In this document: one piece after another, positions 1 through 9,248 of the stretch
Layout of the letters: each line of letters starts with the position of its first letter
Numbering within the stretch: the first letter of the stretch is position 1
NCBI GenBank assembly: GCA_044371675.1
Contig: JBILTF010000018.1
Span: forward strand, 1-30,999
DNA length: 30,999 nt
Origin: CAIZGX01 sp044371675
GTDB lineage: Bacteria; Bacteroidota; Bacteroidia; Flavobacteriales_D; Sanyastnellaceae
Direction: 5' to 3'
The notes under the pieces: model-generated
What the model was told of the DNA's origin: nothing
Database searches by the model: none
Seen by the model: only the letters and a program-made list of their open reading frames with translations
Position numbers and translations under genes: made by a program

Positions 1-338
1 GTGCTGTAGCTTAGGTCTGCAGCGTAGATTCCGAGATTGATAGCGCGATTTTCTTCGTCGACATATTTCGCAACTTTATCCACCGAGTTCAGCATGGCCT
101 TATCGAAATTGAATCCAGCGTCTTTAATCATATCGGCCATTTCAATAGGAGCCGGAATGCTGAAGAAGATTTGCTTCAATGCTTGCTCGCGGTCTTTGAA
201 GAACTCATCTTTGTTGGTTAGTTCGCTCGCTCCAGATTCTAAAGGAGCTTTGTTTTCACTTCCGCCGCAGGCAACCAATGCGAGGCTGCCGATGCATATA
301 CTGACGATGGCAGTGAGGGAGAGGTATTTTTTGATCAT
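1..338 (-). CDS. Conserved lipoprotein, C-terminus beyond the window
   Basis: This reading frame starts at an ATG at 338 and runs off the left edge, so only about the first 112 residues are visible. The N-terminus is a lipoprotein signal: Met-Ile-Lys-Lys, a hydrophobic stretch, then the lipobox LVAC with Cys near residue 24, followed by GGSEN. The mature protein should be a periplasm- or surface-anchored lipoprotein. The visible part carries the phrases FSIPAPIEMADMIKDAG and NLGIYAADLSYS, which I recall from a family of uncharacterised Bacteroidota lipoproteins; no function is known to me. It lies 80 bases downstream of polA on the same strand and may have its own promoter there (a weak TATATTCG at 383-390), but this is not convincing. 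Confidence 0.8.
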   Translation of the reverse strand, partial: MIKKYLSLTAIVSICIGSLALVACGGSENKAPLESGASELTNKDEFFKDREQALKQIFFSIPAPIEMADMIKDAGFNFDKAMLNSVDKVAKYVDEENRAINLGIYAADLSYS

Positions 339-418
339 TTGATACTTATTGATTGTTACAGCATATTGATACGCACCTTAACCGAATATAGTTACAATTT
401 CATTTAGTTATTATGTTA

Positions 419-3220
419 TTAATGAGCCTCGAGCCAATTGTTTCCCGCTTGAATCTCAACATCCAAGGGAACTGAAAGTTTTACAGCGTTTTCCATTTCA
501 TGCTTCACAAGCGCAAATACTTGTTCAACTTCTTCTCTAGGTGTATCAAAAAGTAATTCATCGTGAACTTGAAGAACCATTTTGGTTTTCAAATTTGCAA
601 GTTTCAAAGCAGATTGAATTTTCACCATGGCCACCTTTATTACATCGGCTGCCGAACCTTGAATGGGAGCATTCACAGCATTTCGTTCAGCGAAGCTTCT
701 TGAAATAGCATTTGAGGCGCTGATGTCTGGAAGGAAACGTCGGCGTCCAAGCACGGTTTCAACGAAGCCTTTTGCGCGACAATCTTCTACCGCTTGATGC
801 TGGTAGGTCTTAAGAGCTGCAAATTGCGTGTAATACGCTTCAATGATGTTCTTCGCTTCAGTTCTTGAAATACCCAACTGCTGAGCTAAACCGAATGGAC
901 CTTGTCCGTATATAATTCCGAAGTTGACTGCCTTCGCTTTGCTTCGCATGTCTTTGGATACGTCTTCTAAGGGCACATTGAATACTTTCGAAGCGGTTGC
1001 TTTGTGAATGTCTTCTCCTTGTTGGAATGCTTCAATCATGTTCTTATCTCCGCTTAATGCTGCAATAATGCGCAATTCAACTTGAGAATAATCGGCGCTT
1101 ACCAAGACATGATTTTCGTCGCGAGCAACGAATGCTTTTCGAATTTCTTTTCCGCGAGAAGTTCGAATGGGAATGTTTTGAAGGTTAGGTTGGTTACTGC
1201 TCAAACGACCAGTAGCTGCAACTGCTTGCATGAAATTCGTGTGCACACGTCCGGTGATTGCATTAATCATGTTTGGAAGTGTATCGATATAGGTGCTTTT
1301 TAATTTTCGCAATTCACGGTAATCGAGAATCAACGGAACAATTTCATGGGTGTTTAAATAACGCTGAAGAACATCTTCACCCGTGCTGTATTGCCCGGTT
1401 TTTGTCTTCTTCATTTCTGTTGTTATTTTCAATTTCTCGAATAGTATAACACCCAATTGTTTTGGTGAATCGAGGTTGAATTTTTCACCAGCAAGCTCTG
1501 TTATTTTTTCTTCGATAATATCGAGTTCTTTGCCGAGCTCTACGCTGTATGCGTTCAAGAAATCTTTATCCACTCGAATGCCTTCCCATTCCATGTCGGC
1601 GAGCACTTCAATAAGAGGTATTTCAATGTTTTCCAATACCGAAGTGGTACCTTGATTTTCCAATTCAGGCATGAAGATTTCAGCAAGTTGAAGTGTCACA
1701 TCTGCGTCTTCTGCTGCGTAATCTTTAATGCTTTCCGCAGGAAGATGGGCCATGGAATTTTGATTTTTTCCTTTCGGGCCAATCAACGATTCAATGGAAA
1801 CAGGTTTGTAGTTCAGGTACTTTTCACTCAACGCGTCCATGCCATGTTTTCCATCTGCATTAATCACGTAGTGAGCTAGCATGGTATCGAATATTTTATT
1901 CTGAATCTTCGTTCCATATTTTTTCATCATTTTGAAATCGAACTTGTAGTTTTGAGCTACAAGAGTTTTCGAAGTGTCTAAGAATATTTCATTGAAAATT
2001 GCTAACTGCTTTTTTGCTTCTTCGAAGTTGGAAGAGATAGGAACGTACCAACCGGTGTGTGTTTTCGTGCTGAAAGAAAGCCCAACCAAATACGCTGAAT
2101 GCGTCTCTAGATCGGAGGTTTCGGTATCGAAACTAAAGATGGCTGCGCGCTGTAATTCTAAAATTAAGGATTGAAGTTCCTGTTCAGAAGTAGCCATGAA
2201 ATATTCATGAGGAACATTTTCAAGTGTGTTTTTCGGTGAAGTTGGAATTTCAACTTCTTCACCGACTGAAGAAAATAAATCGGGAGCGGAGTTGCTGTTT
2301 GAAGCAGGACTTGATGTTGTGTTTACTTCAGGCTCTTCGTTCAAGACACGCTTGATTAACTGACGGAATTCAAGCTCTTCAAAAACTTCACGAATGGCAT
2401 CTTTGTTTATATCACTCACTTTCAACGCCTCTTCGTCGAACGGTGTAGGAGCATCGAGCATGATGGTAGCAAGCTTCTTCGAAAGGATTCCCTGCTCTTT
2501 GAAATTTTCAACGTTTTCTTTTTGCTTTCCTTTCAGTTTATCTGTGTTAGCGAGCAGGCCTTCAAGTGATCCGAATTCAGCTAAAAGTTTAGAAGCCGTT
2601 TTTTCACCAATGCCAGGAAGTCCTGGAATGTTGTCTACTGCATCGCCCATCATTCCAAGTAAATCAATAACCTGATTTACATTTTGAATGTTGAATTTCG
2701 CACAGACTTCTGCTTCTCCTAAAATCTCTGCCTTTCCTCCTTGGTAGCCAGGTTTGTATATGAATGACTTATCGCTTACCAATTGACCGTAGTCTTTATC
2801 GGGAGTCATCATGTACGTGTGAAATCCTTTTTCTTCGGCTTTTTTAACGAGCGTTCCAATGATGTCATCTGCTTCATACCCCGGTGCAATGAGCATGGGT
2901 ATATTGAAAGCCTCAACGATTTTTTTTATGTAAGGAACCGCGAGCTTAATGTCTTCTGGTGTTTCAGATCTGTTGGCTTTGTAGGCTTCGTAATCTATTT
3001 CACGCAGGGTTTGTTCTGGCGCATCGAATACGACAGCGATGTGCGAAGGCTTCTCGTTATTTAGGATATCTAGAAGCGTGTTCGTGAATCCGAACATGGC
3101 TCCGGTGTTTAGGCCTTTGCTGTTGATGCGAGGAGTTCTGATGAAGGCGTAATATGCACGGAAAATAAGTGCGTATGCGTCGAGAAGAAATAGTTTTTTT
3201 TCGTGTTCTGAAGATATCAT
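419..3220 (-). CDS. polA: DNA polymerase I
   Basis: This is full-length family A DNA polymerase of about 933 residues, used in Okazaki-fragment processing and excision repair. The domains are an N-terminal 5'-3' exonuclease (about 1-290), a 3'-5' exonuclease (about 345-540) and the polymerase (about 550-933). The proofreading site looks intact: FDTET with Asp365 and Glu367, QNYKFDF, and YAAEDADVTLQL. Polymerase motif A is SADYSQVELR with Asp710, motif B is RSKAKAVNFGIIYG, and motif C is VHDE with Asp887. An upstream ATG at 3256 would add 12 residues but lies inside ribE. I chose the ATG at 3220 because it sits one base after the ribE stop and gives a normal polA N-terminus. The arrangement suggests co-translation with ribE. 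Confidence 0.97.
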   Translation of the reverse strand: MISSEHEKKLFLLDAYALIFRAYYAFIRTPRINSKGLNTGAMFGFTNTLLDILNNEKPSHIAVVFDAPEQTLREIDYEAYKANRSETPEDIKLAVPYIKKIVEAFNIPMLIAPGYEADDIIGTLVKKAEEKGFHTYMMTPDKDYGQLVSDKSFIYKPGYQGGKAEILGEAEVCAKFNIQNVNQVIDLLGMMGDAVDNIPGLPGIGEKTASKLLAEFGSLEGLLANTDKLKGKQKENVENFKEQGILSKKLATIMLDAPTPFDEEALKVSDINKDAIREVFEELEFRQLIKRVLNEEPEVNTTSSPASNSNSAPDLFSSVGEEVEIPTSPKNTLENVPHEYFMATSEQELQSLILELQRAAIFSFDTETSDLETHSAYLVGLSFSTKTHTGWYVPISSNFEEAKKQLAIFNEIFLDTSKTLVAQNYKFDFKMMKKYGTKIQNKIFDTMLAHYVINADGKHGMDALSEKYLNYKPVSIESLIGPKGKNQNSMAHLPAESIKDYAAEDADVTLQLAEIFMPELENQGTTSVLENIEIPLIEVLADMEWEGIRVDKDFLNAYSVELGKELDIIEEKITELAGEKFNLDSPKQLGVILFEKLKITTEMKKTKTGQYSTGEDVLQRYLNTHEIVPLILDYRELRKLKSTYIDTLPNMINAITGRVHTNFMQAVAATGRLSSNQPNLQNIPIRTSRGKEIRKAFVARDENHVLVSADYSQVELRIIAALSGDKNMIEAFQQGEDIHKATASKVFNVPLEDVSKDMRSKAKAVNFGIIYGQGPFGLAQQLGISRTEAKNIIEAYYTQFAALKTYQHQAVEDCRAKGFVETVLGRRRFLPDISASNAISRSFAERNAVNAPIQGSAADVIKVAMVKIQSALKLANLKTKMVLQVHDELLFDTPREEVEQVFALVKHEMENAVKLSVPLDVEIQAGNNWLEAH

Positions 3221-3221
3221 G

Positions 3222-3818
3222 TTACGAAGATAGTGCAGCCATATACGCGGCCACATACTTCCCCATAATATCGAATTCTAAATTCACGAATGACCCGTTT
3301 TCAATGAACTGAAAAGTGGTGTGTTCGTAAGTGAATGGAATAATAGCCACCGAGAATGAAGTCTTCGAACTGTCAACAACAGTAAGACTAACGCCGTTCA
3401 CAGAGATGCTTCCTTTCGGCACGGTAATGTGACCGATTCCGTGCGGCGTGTATTCAAAAGTGAATTTCCAACTGCCATCATTTTCCGTTTTGGAAATACA
3501 TTTTCCAACCACATCAACATGACCTTGAACGTTATGTCCGTCTAGGCGATCGCCCACTTTCACGCATCTTTCAAGGTTGATGTTATCGCCTTGTTTCCAA
3601 CTACCAATTGTTGTTTTTTGAATGGTTTCATCGATAGCCGTAACGCGATAGCGGTTGTCGATAATTTCAACCACAGTCAAGCAGATTCCGCTGTGCGCAA
3701 GGCTTTGATCGACTTTCAGTTCACCAGTAAAATCGCAAGAAAACCATAGTTCTAAATTGGTTCCAACGGTTTCCGTTTTAACAATTTCCCCGAGCGATTC
3801 TATAATTCCAGTAAACAT
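3222..3818 (-). CDS. ribE: Riboflavin synthase, alpha chain
   Basis: The product (198 residues) makes riboflavin and a pyrimidinedione from two molecules of 6,7-dimethyl-8-ribityllumazine, the last step of vitamin B2 synthesis. It begins with the family's MFTGIIE N-terminus and has the two-fold internal repeat of lumazine-binding domains: about residues 1-95, and 96-190 starting near GHNVQGHVDVVG. The repeat is also seen in the paired phrases SLAHSGICLTVVE and GSISVNGVSLTVVD. Length is normal for the family. The gene starts 3 bases after the stop of the secreted gliding-type protein and ends one base before polA, so the three are almost certainly on one transcript. No FMN riboswitch is possible in the 3-base gap. 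No other rib genes are in the window. Confidence 0.97.
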   Translation of the reverse strand: MFTGIIESLGEIVKTETVGTNLELWFSCDFTGELKVDQSLAHSGICLTVVEIIDNRYRVTAIDETIQKTTIGSWKQGDNINLERCVKVGDRLDGHNVQGHVDVVGKCISKTENDGSWKFTFEYTPHGIGHITVPKGSISVNGVSLTVVDSSKTSFSVAIIPFTYEHTTFQFIENGSFVNLEFDIMGKYVAAYMAALSS

Positions 3819-3821
3819 ATT

Positions 3822-6482
3822 TTATTGTTGAGGTGAAGCCTGTGTAGCGTCCAAGATTTGAAGATACCCCTCTTTGAATACAGGTACAATTCCTTGAAGA
3901 CGAATGGTGTTGACCATGAGAGTGTAGTAGTAGGTTCCCGCGCTGACAAGGTTTTGCGTCTTTTGATCGGTTGCATTCCAAGCAATAGCGGGATCGGTTG
4001 TTTCGAAGAGTAGTATTCCATATCGATTGAAAATTTTCAAGTCGATGCTCTCAATGGAACGGTATGGAAAGGGTTTCAGAATATCGTTCAACCCGTCCAA
4101 GTCTGGGGTGATAATATTTGGAAGTTCATACGTTGGGCAGTTGTCTATGCAAACAACATTCGAAGGGACACTTTCATTTTGATGAAGTTCCCCGTCGGGC
4201 CAAAGGTTCAGGGAATCCAATGCAGTTATGTAGAAACAGCCAGCGATACTCTGCAATCCATTTGGATGAAGGAATTCGAATTCGGTGCTATTGGCTCCAT
4301 TCAAAGTTCCTAGCAATGTGTATTGACTGGTATCTGTTTGGGCGTAGTAGATGTTATAAGCCGTAATGTCTTGTGAACATGACGGGTCAATGTTGTACCA
4401 GGAAATTTGAAGTGAAGGAATTTCACAATTGTTAATTTGAGAAATTAGAGGTGGGCATGGTGGTGTTGCGTCGAATGGACTTCCGCATACTTCCTGACTG
4501 AAATTGTACAAGGAGTCTGGAACATTAGGTGCACCGTATGATCCCAGCGTAAAAATTTTGTAGCAATAATTTGCATTGTTTACCAAGCCGGTATCGAGGT
4601 ATTGTGGTGCAGTTGTTTCATTCAATAAAGAATAAATTAATTCTCCGGGTACCTTTCGATAAATGAAATACCGAGAATTTATCCAAGGAAATTGTCCTTG
4701 TAAATTTAACTGAATGGCATTGTCTTGAGGCGTTGCAACAAGCCAAGGGGAAGTTGCGCTGGAGGAATATCCAACGACGTCTTCATTCGAATAAAATTTA
4801 ATACGGTATTTTTTAAGTGAAGTGAAGGTGTCGATGTTTGAATGATAATAAATGGTATCGCCTGTATTTAGAATGGTAAATGGATTGGAAGCGAAAATAG
4901 TTTGCCATGTCCCGTTGTTGTCGAATTCTAGTTCGTAGTGGTAGGGAGGAAGGAAAGCGAGGGTGTCTAGCTGTGAAGGAGGCGACCACCAAACGGTATC
5001 ACTTCCAACCGAAATATCGGTTGTTTCAATACTCACTTTTGTAATGACAGGAATGTCCTTTTTTATTTGAACGCACGCCTCTTCGCTGGCGTAACTCAAA
5101 GCGCCGTCTGGCCATACTGTGACAATGCGGTAGCAAAATGGAACACCGAATCCAGGAGCGTTATCTTGGTAAAAATTACTGTTCGCGCCAAGTGTTTGTC
5201 CAATGTAAACGAATCCTGTATAGGCAGGCATCCCCACTTCGCAATCTGAAGGATTGAAGTTGTATCCGTTTTGTTTTCTGTAAATGAAATAGCGAACATT
5301 TGCCAATTCGTAGTTGGAAAATGAGCTAAGACATGACGACGGATTCCAAGATATTCCAACCGTTGCTCCCACAGCATTTGCTTGAACGTTTTGCACTTTA
5401 GGGGCTACTACGGTAATGTTTACTGTTTCTATATCAGCCAAAGGAACGAAACCGTTGTCGAGTGCTTCAAAGCTCACGGTATATGGCGTCGCGCGCACCT
5501 CATCGCATTCCGGATTCCAATAGAACGTATCAGTGAACGTATTGAATTCGGCTTCGTGAACAACGTTGGTCAATGGGCCGCCAAATGCACTGATGAAGAC
5601 AGCGTTCCCATTGGGATCACTTGCATTGACATCGAACTGAAGGGTGCTTCCTGCTTCCACACAATAGTCGGGAAGCGGAGCGATAACAGGAGGTTGATTG
5701 TTACAGGTTATAACAGTAATCTGCATGTCACGAATGACATAACCCACTAATAATCCATCTCGAAATTCTTCAATTTTAATGGCAATATTGAACTCGCCTG
5801 CCAACGGCGGAACGACCCAAGTAACATCACCTGTTTGAGAGTCAATAGTGAAGATATCGAAACCGTTAACAGTGCTTGCGTCCGGCAGTAACCAACCTGC
5901 CAGAGCTAACGCATCAGCACCCATGCATGGCACGAGCGAGTAGACCAAAGAATCTCCATCCGGATCGAACGCAACAGGATTGTGTATCCACGGTTGATTC
6001 AGACAAGCGTCTTCAATGGGCATTTTTAAAAGCTGTACGGAATTGTTATGTCCAGTTGCTGGCGAAATAACAAGCATGGTCTGAATCGTGAAGACTTGAT
6101 TCACAGAATTCAAAATGTTTATCACACCCTCGTTTCTGTTGGGATCTTCCATGATTAAATAGTAGACTCCAGGTCCTAAGTAGGTGTGATATCCGACATA
6201 CTCATTTCGCTTTGCGTCGCCAGAGGCTAAAATCGTTTGAGAGCTTCTTTCTAAACTGTCGAGCTGATTTTCTGTGGTACCTGAAGGTTCGTCGCCCCAT
6301 CTGATTTTTAAAAACGGACGGTCAGCGGCGAAGGAACTGGCCTTTGTAATCGTGTTAATGGTTACTTTGTAGGTGTATCCACTTATATGCTCGTAAACAA
6401 TTTCTCCTGCACGATTGTGCGTAGCCCAAGCCGCAAGGGTTATCAGCCAAGTGCAAAAGGTTAGGAGTAGTTTACGATTCAT
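3822..6482 (-). CDS. Secreted multidomain protein with T9SS type B (gliding-motility-associated) C-terminal domain
   Basis: This is an 886-residue exported protein. It opens with a signal peptide (basic MNRK, hydrophobic core, cleavage likely after AWA at about residue 20), followed by THNRAGEIVYEHI, a common N-terminal module in large Bacteroidota surface proteins. A cadherin/PKD-like segment follows (around NQPPVIAPLPDYC and NASDPNGNAVF), then several fibronectin-III-like beta-sandwich segments through about residue 770. The last 100 residues, from YELPNIITPDLDGLND, match the gliding-motility C-terminal sorting domain, including IFNRYGILLFE and AGTYYYTL. That domain directs export through the type IX system and attachment to the surface. 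No catalytic motif is seen, so adhesion or a structural role is the best guess. It lies 36 bases downstream of the subtilase gene and directly ahead of ribE. Confidence 0.88.
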   Translation of the reverse strand: MNRKLLLTFCTWLITLAAWATHNRAGEIVYEHISGYTYKVTINTITKASSFAADRPFLKIRWGDEPSGTTENQLDSLERSSQTILASGDAKRNEYVGYHTYLGPGVYYLIMEDPNRNEGVINILNSVNQVFTIQTMLVISPATGHNNSVQLLKMPIEDACLNQPWIHNPVAFDPDGDSLVYSLVPCMGADALALAGWLLPDASTVNGFDIFTIDSQTGDVTWVVPPLAGEFNIAIKIEEFRDGLLVGYVIRDMQITVITCNNQPPVIAPLPDYCVEAGSTLQFDVNASDPNGNAVFISAFGGPLTNVVHEAEFNTFTDTFYWNPECDEVRATPYTVSFEALDNGFVPLADIETVNITVVAPKVQNVQANAVGATVGISWNPSSCLSSFSNYELANVRYFIYRKQNGYNFNPSDCEVGMPAYTGFVYIGQTLGANSNFYQDNAPGFGVPFCYRIVTVWPDGALSYASEEACVQIKKDIPVITKVSIETTDISVGSDTVWWSPPSQLDTLAFLPPYHYELEFDNNGTWQTIFASNPFTILNTGDTIYYHSNIDTFTSLKKYRIKFYSNEDVVGYSSSATSPWLVATPQDNAIQLNLQGQFPWINSRYFIYRKVPGELIYSLLNETTAPQYLDTGLVNNANYCYKIFTLGSYGAPNVPDSLYNFSQEVCGSPFDATPPCPPLISQINNCEIPSLQISWYNIDPSCSQDITAYNIYYAQTDTSQYTLLGTLNGANSTEFEFLHPNGLQSIAGCFYITALDSLNLWPDGELHQNESVPSNVVCIDNCPTYELPNIITPDLDGLNDILKPFPYRSIESIDLKIFNRYGILLFETTDPAIAWNATDQKTQNLVSAGTYYYTLMVNTIRLQGIVPVFKEGYLQILDATQASPQQ

Positions 6483-6518
6483 TTTATCTAAGACAATCTA
6501 TGTTGTCATTTAGTTTAC

Positions 6519-9170
6519 TTATTCAACACAAATTTTTGTTCTAGCGATTCCGTTTTCTGAAATGACTTCAAGAACGTAATATCCTGGAGCAAGATCACTA
6601 ACTGAATGAAAACGAGAATAGGTGTTCATTTGTTTCACACATTTTCCGTCTGTGGATAATATTCTTAATTGGAATATTTGAATGTTTGAAGGAAGATTAA
6701 GCTGAATGGATTCTGCAGCTGGGTTCGGATAAACCTGTAGGTTGAAGTTTCCATTTAAAATTTCAACACCATCAACGATTTCCAAGTTAACACAATAGTC
6801 TTCCACTTCGCCGTATCCGTAGGTTCCGCAGGAGGTAGGAGGAGCTCCTGCACCGAATATTCCAACATATGCCATTCCAACACGCATGCGCGTGCTGCCT
6901 GGGGTAAGAGCTGCTGCTGCAGGAACGGTGATAGTTCCTGTAACTGTATTTTGAGAACCGCTGCCTGCATCGTAGGCTAATTCAATTGGCTCATCGAAAG
7001 TACCATTAGCATTGTAGTCAATCCATATTTTGAAGTATTCGTTGTGCGATCCGCCTGGGAATCCAGGTGTAAGCGAAACGGGATAAGAGTTTCCTGCAAC
7101 CAATGTGAGTGTGCTAAGATCTGTGTAATCGGTATAGTTTGCATTGTCCGTACTCACGTTTGTGAACGAACCTACTGTAACAGCTTCGATGTATTCATCT
7201 GATGAGTTACCACCGTTTGCATCGCAATAAACCACATCGGTGCATGAACCGCAACCGGTTGTAGAGAATTCAAATGAAGTGAAAGGATTTTCTGGATTTA
7301 CGCAGATTGAAGCTACTTGAATGGTGTAGGTGGTGCACGAATCTAGGTTAAAGAATGTAATGTTTGGCTGAAGCGATTGAATAATATCGGTTCCGTTTGG
7401 TCCCGTTAACTGAATAGTATATCCATCTGCAGCGAAAATGTCATTCCATGCAACTGTTGCTGTTGTCGCGCCTTGTGCATTCGGAACCGAATATGCGTTC
7501 GGGTTTACGCAACATCCCTCAGTGTTCAGAATAAATGAGTTTGTCCAGCTTCCTTGCACGCCGTTGCAAACAGAAGCTAACTGAATTTCATAAACTGAAC
7601 AAGCAAGCAATCCCGTTAGTTCAACATTGTTCGCATTTATATTTTCAATGAGTATCCAATTTCCAGAACCTTCCAATTGATATTGACAAGCGAAGGTTGT
7701 AACGTCAGGAGTGCTGTTCCAAAAAACACTGTAATCCAACAGATTTGGAATTTGCATAGCACCAATGGCAAAAGGCGCAACGCATCCGCCATTCGAACAT
7801 TCACTCAACAATAAATCAAGACTGGTTTTCACATTCATTCTTCCACCTGTAACAACTTCGGATTGTAAATTCGAAACGAGATCTACTCCGTTGAAAATAT
7901 AATCGCGTATCAGTTGTGCTCCTGTTGTTGGATTTGCATTCACAATGGACATGAGCGAGGTGCAGGGGGCTGAGTACAAGAGTGCAACTCCTCCGGCAAC
8001 ACATGGACTTGCGAATGATGTACCTGAAGTGTTTCCGTAGTTATTGTTACCGGCCAGGTAAACCGCTTCACCCGGAGCGCCAATGTCAATAGTTGTAATG
8101 CCATAACCGCTGAATGTTCGAACATCTGAGCTGTTGGTTGCAGTCACAGACATCATGAATTCACTCGGGCAAGCAGTGGGTAAATCGCCAACAACATCAA
8201 CGTTAACATTGTTATTCGCTGTTGAACCGCAAGAAAGAATTCCGGCTACTCCAAGTGTGTCGTACATGGCGCACCAGAGTGGGGCTTGAGAAGGTTGTCC
8301 GTTGTCGGTTCCCCAACTGCTATTGGTAGCAACAACAAATGCACCTTGCGCTCCTCCCGTTTGATTGTACAAGCGACGCATTTTAAGCGGATAGGTGTAT
8401 GCTGCAATGACATTGGCTTCTGAGACGCCGCCCATATCTACTTGCATAATTTTCACATTCCAATTAACGCCGGTAATTCCAATTCCGTTGTCACCTTTTG
8501 CACCAATCATACTGCTCACCTGAGTGCCGTGATTTCCTGCAGCAATAGCGTCGCTGTTGGCGGTCATGTTCCATCCGTCAATGTCATCGATGTATCCGTT
8601 GTTGTCATCGTCAATTCCATTTCCATCTATTTCGTTGGTATTGGTCCAGTGGTTTTCAATGATGTCTGCTTGATCCCATTTTGCGCCTCCTCCTTCAACA
8701 ACGCAAACAACAATCTCGTCGCCAAACGCGGTTAGTCCGCCGGTGGTAATGTCCCAAGCTTCCGGGGTGTCAATGTCGTTGTCTGAAGCGTCGTCATGAA
8801 ACCATTGCTGGCCATATGAAGGGTCATTGGGAACAATTCGTTCAGCAAGTTTATGGTTGGCTTGAGCCAGTTGAATACTTGAGCAAGTAGGAGCGTATCT
8901 AATGATCTCATTCAACGAAACCAATTCTTCATTGAAGGTAAACAACCAAGCGCGCATGATATCGCTTACTTCGTAGCTCGATTTAATTTCAGGAAGTATT
9001 CCGAAATGTTGAGTTAATTCTTGTTCTGCTTGGGCAGGAGAAAATCCTTTTTTAAGTTGAAGGATAAACTCATTGTTTATTCTGGCAGCTTGCCCGAATG
9101 AAACGAATGAAAAAGCGATTACGCCTAAAAAGGTCAGAATAGATTTTTGGATGTAGATTTTATGCATCAT
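6519..9170 (-). CDS. Secreted subtilisin-family (S8) protease with GEVED and T9SS type A sorting domains; Glu at the catalytic Asp position
   Basis: The protein is about 883 residues from the ATG at 9170; the reading frame is open to an ATG at 9209, but the signal peptide fits MMHKIYIQKS better. After the signal peptide (ending near SFG-QA, residue 27) comes a prodomain-like segment (about 30-110), then the S8 domain (about 120-400). His214 is in NHGTQV, the oxyanion Asn283 is in ATNSSWG, and Ser385 is in GTSFASP. The position expected to hold the catalytic Asp reads VVCVVEGGG, with Glu159 (codon GAA at 8694-8696). Next come two Fn3-like segments, a GEVED domain (about 660-800, with IDYNANGTFDE and GYGEVEDYC) and a C-terminal sorting domain starting at VYPNPA. 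The protein is probably cell-surface or secreted. Whether it cleaves peptides is uncertain because of Glu159. Confidence 0.9.
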   Translation of the reverse strand: MMHKIYIQKSILTFLGVIAFSFVSFGQAARINNEFILQLKKGFSPAQAEQELTQHFGILPEIKSSYEVSDIMRAWLFTFNEELVSLNEIIRYAPTCSSIQLAQANHKLAERIVPNDPSYGQQWFHDDASDNDIDTPEAWDITTGGLTAFGDEIVVCVVEGGGAKWDQADIIENHWTNTNEIDGNGIDDDNNGYIDDIDGWNMTANSDAIAAGNHGTQVSSMIGAKGDNGIGITGVNWNVKIMQVDMGGVSEANVIAAYTYPLKMRRLYNQTGGAQGAFVVATNSSWGTDNGQPSQAPLWCAMYDTLGVAGILSCGSTANNNVNVDVVGDLPTACPSEFMMSVTATNSSDVRTFSGYGITTIDIGAPGEAVYLAGNNNYGNTSGTSFASPCVAGGVALLYSAPCTSLMSIVNANPTTGAQLIRDYIFNGVDLVSNLQSEVVTGGRMNVKTSLDLLLSECSNGGCVAPFAIGAMQIPNLLDYSVFWNSTPDVTTFACQYQLEGSGNWILIENINANNVELTGLLACSVYEIQLASVCNGVQGSWTNSFILNTEGCCVNPNAYSVPNAQGATTATVAWNDIFAADGYTIQLTGPNGTDIIQSLQPNITFFNLDSCTTYTIQVASICVNPENPFTSFEFSTTGCGSCTDVVYCDANGGNSSDEYIEAVTVGSFTNVSTDNANYTDYTDLSTLTLVAGNSYPVSLTPGFPGGSHNEYFKIWIDYNANGTFDEPIELAYDAGSGSQNTVTGTITVPAAAALTPGSTRMRVGMAYVGIFGAGAPPTSCGTYGYGEVEDYCVNLEIVDGVEILNGNFNLQVYPNPAAESIQLNLPSNIQIFQLRILSTDGKCVKQMNTYSRFHSVSDLAPGYYVLEVISENGIARTKICVE

Positions 9171-9248
9171 AACAATTTCGATATTGTGTAAATATCGGAA
9201 TGAATGCACCTTACATGTTCACAGAAATGACATTTTTCCGCACGAAGT

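Noticed and set aside
383..390. Promoter-like TATATTCG ahead of the lipoprotein
   Set aside because: One mismatch in the -7 box and no -33 element at a suitable distance.
3221..3256. Extended polA start at ATG 3256
   Set aside because: It lies inside ribE, its 12 extra residues do not resemble polA, and the ATG at 3220 fits the family.
5382..5750. 122-residue plus-strand frame inside the surface-protein gene
   Set aside because: It is a shadow of the well-supported minus-strand gene, with no recognisable domain or signal.
6483..6518. Small inverted repeat GACAA/TTGTC between the subtilase and gliding-type genes
   Set aside because: A 5-bp stem without a U-run is too weak for a terminator or operator call.
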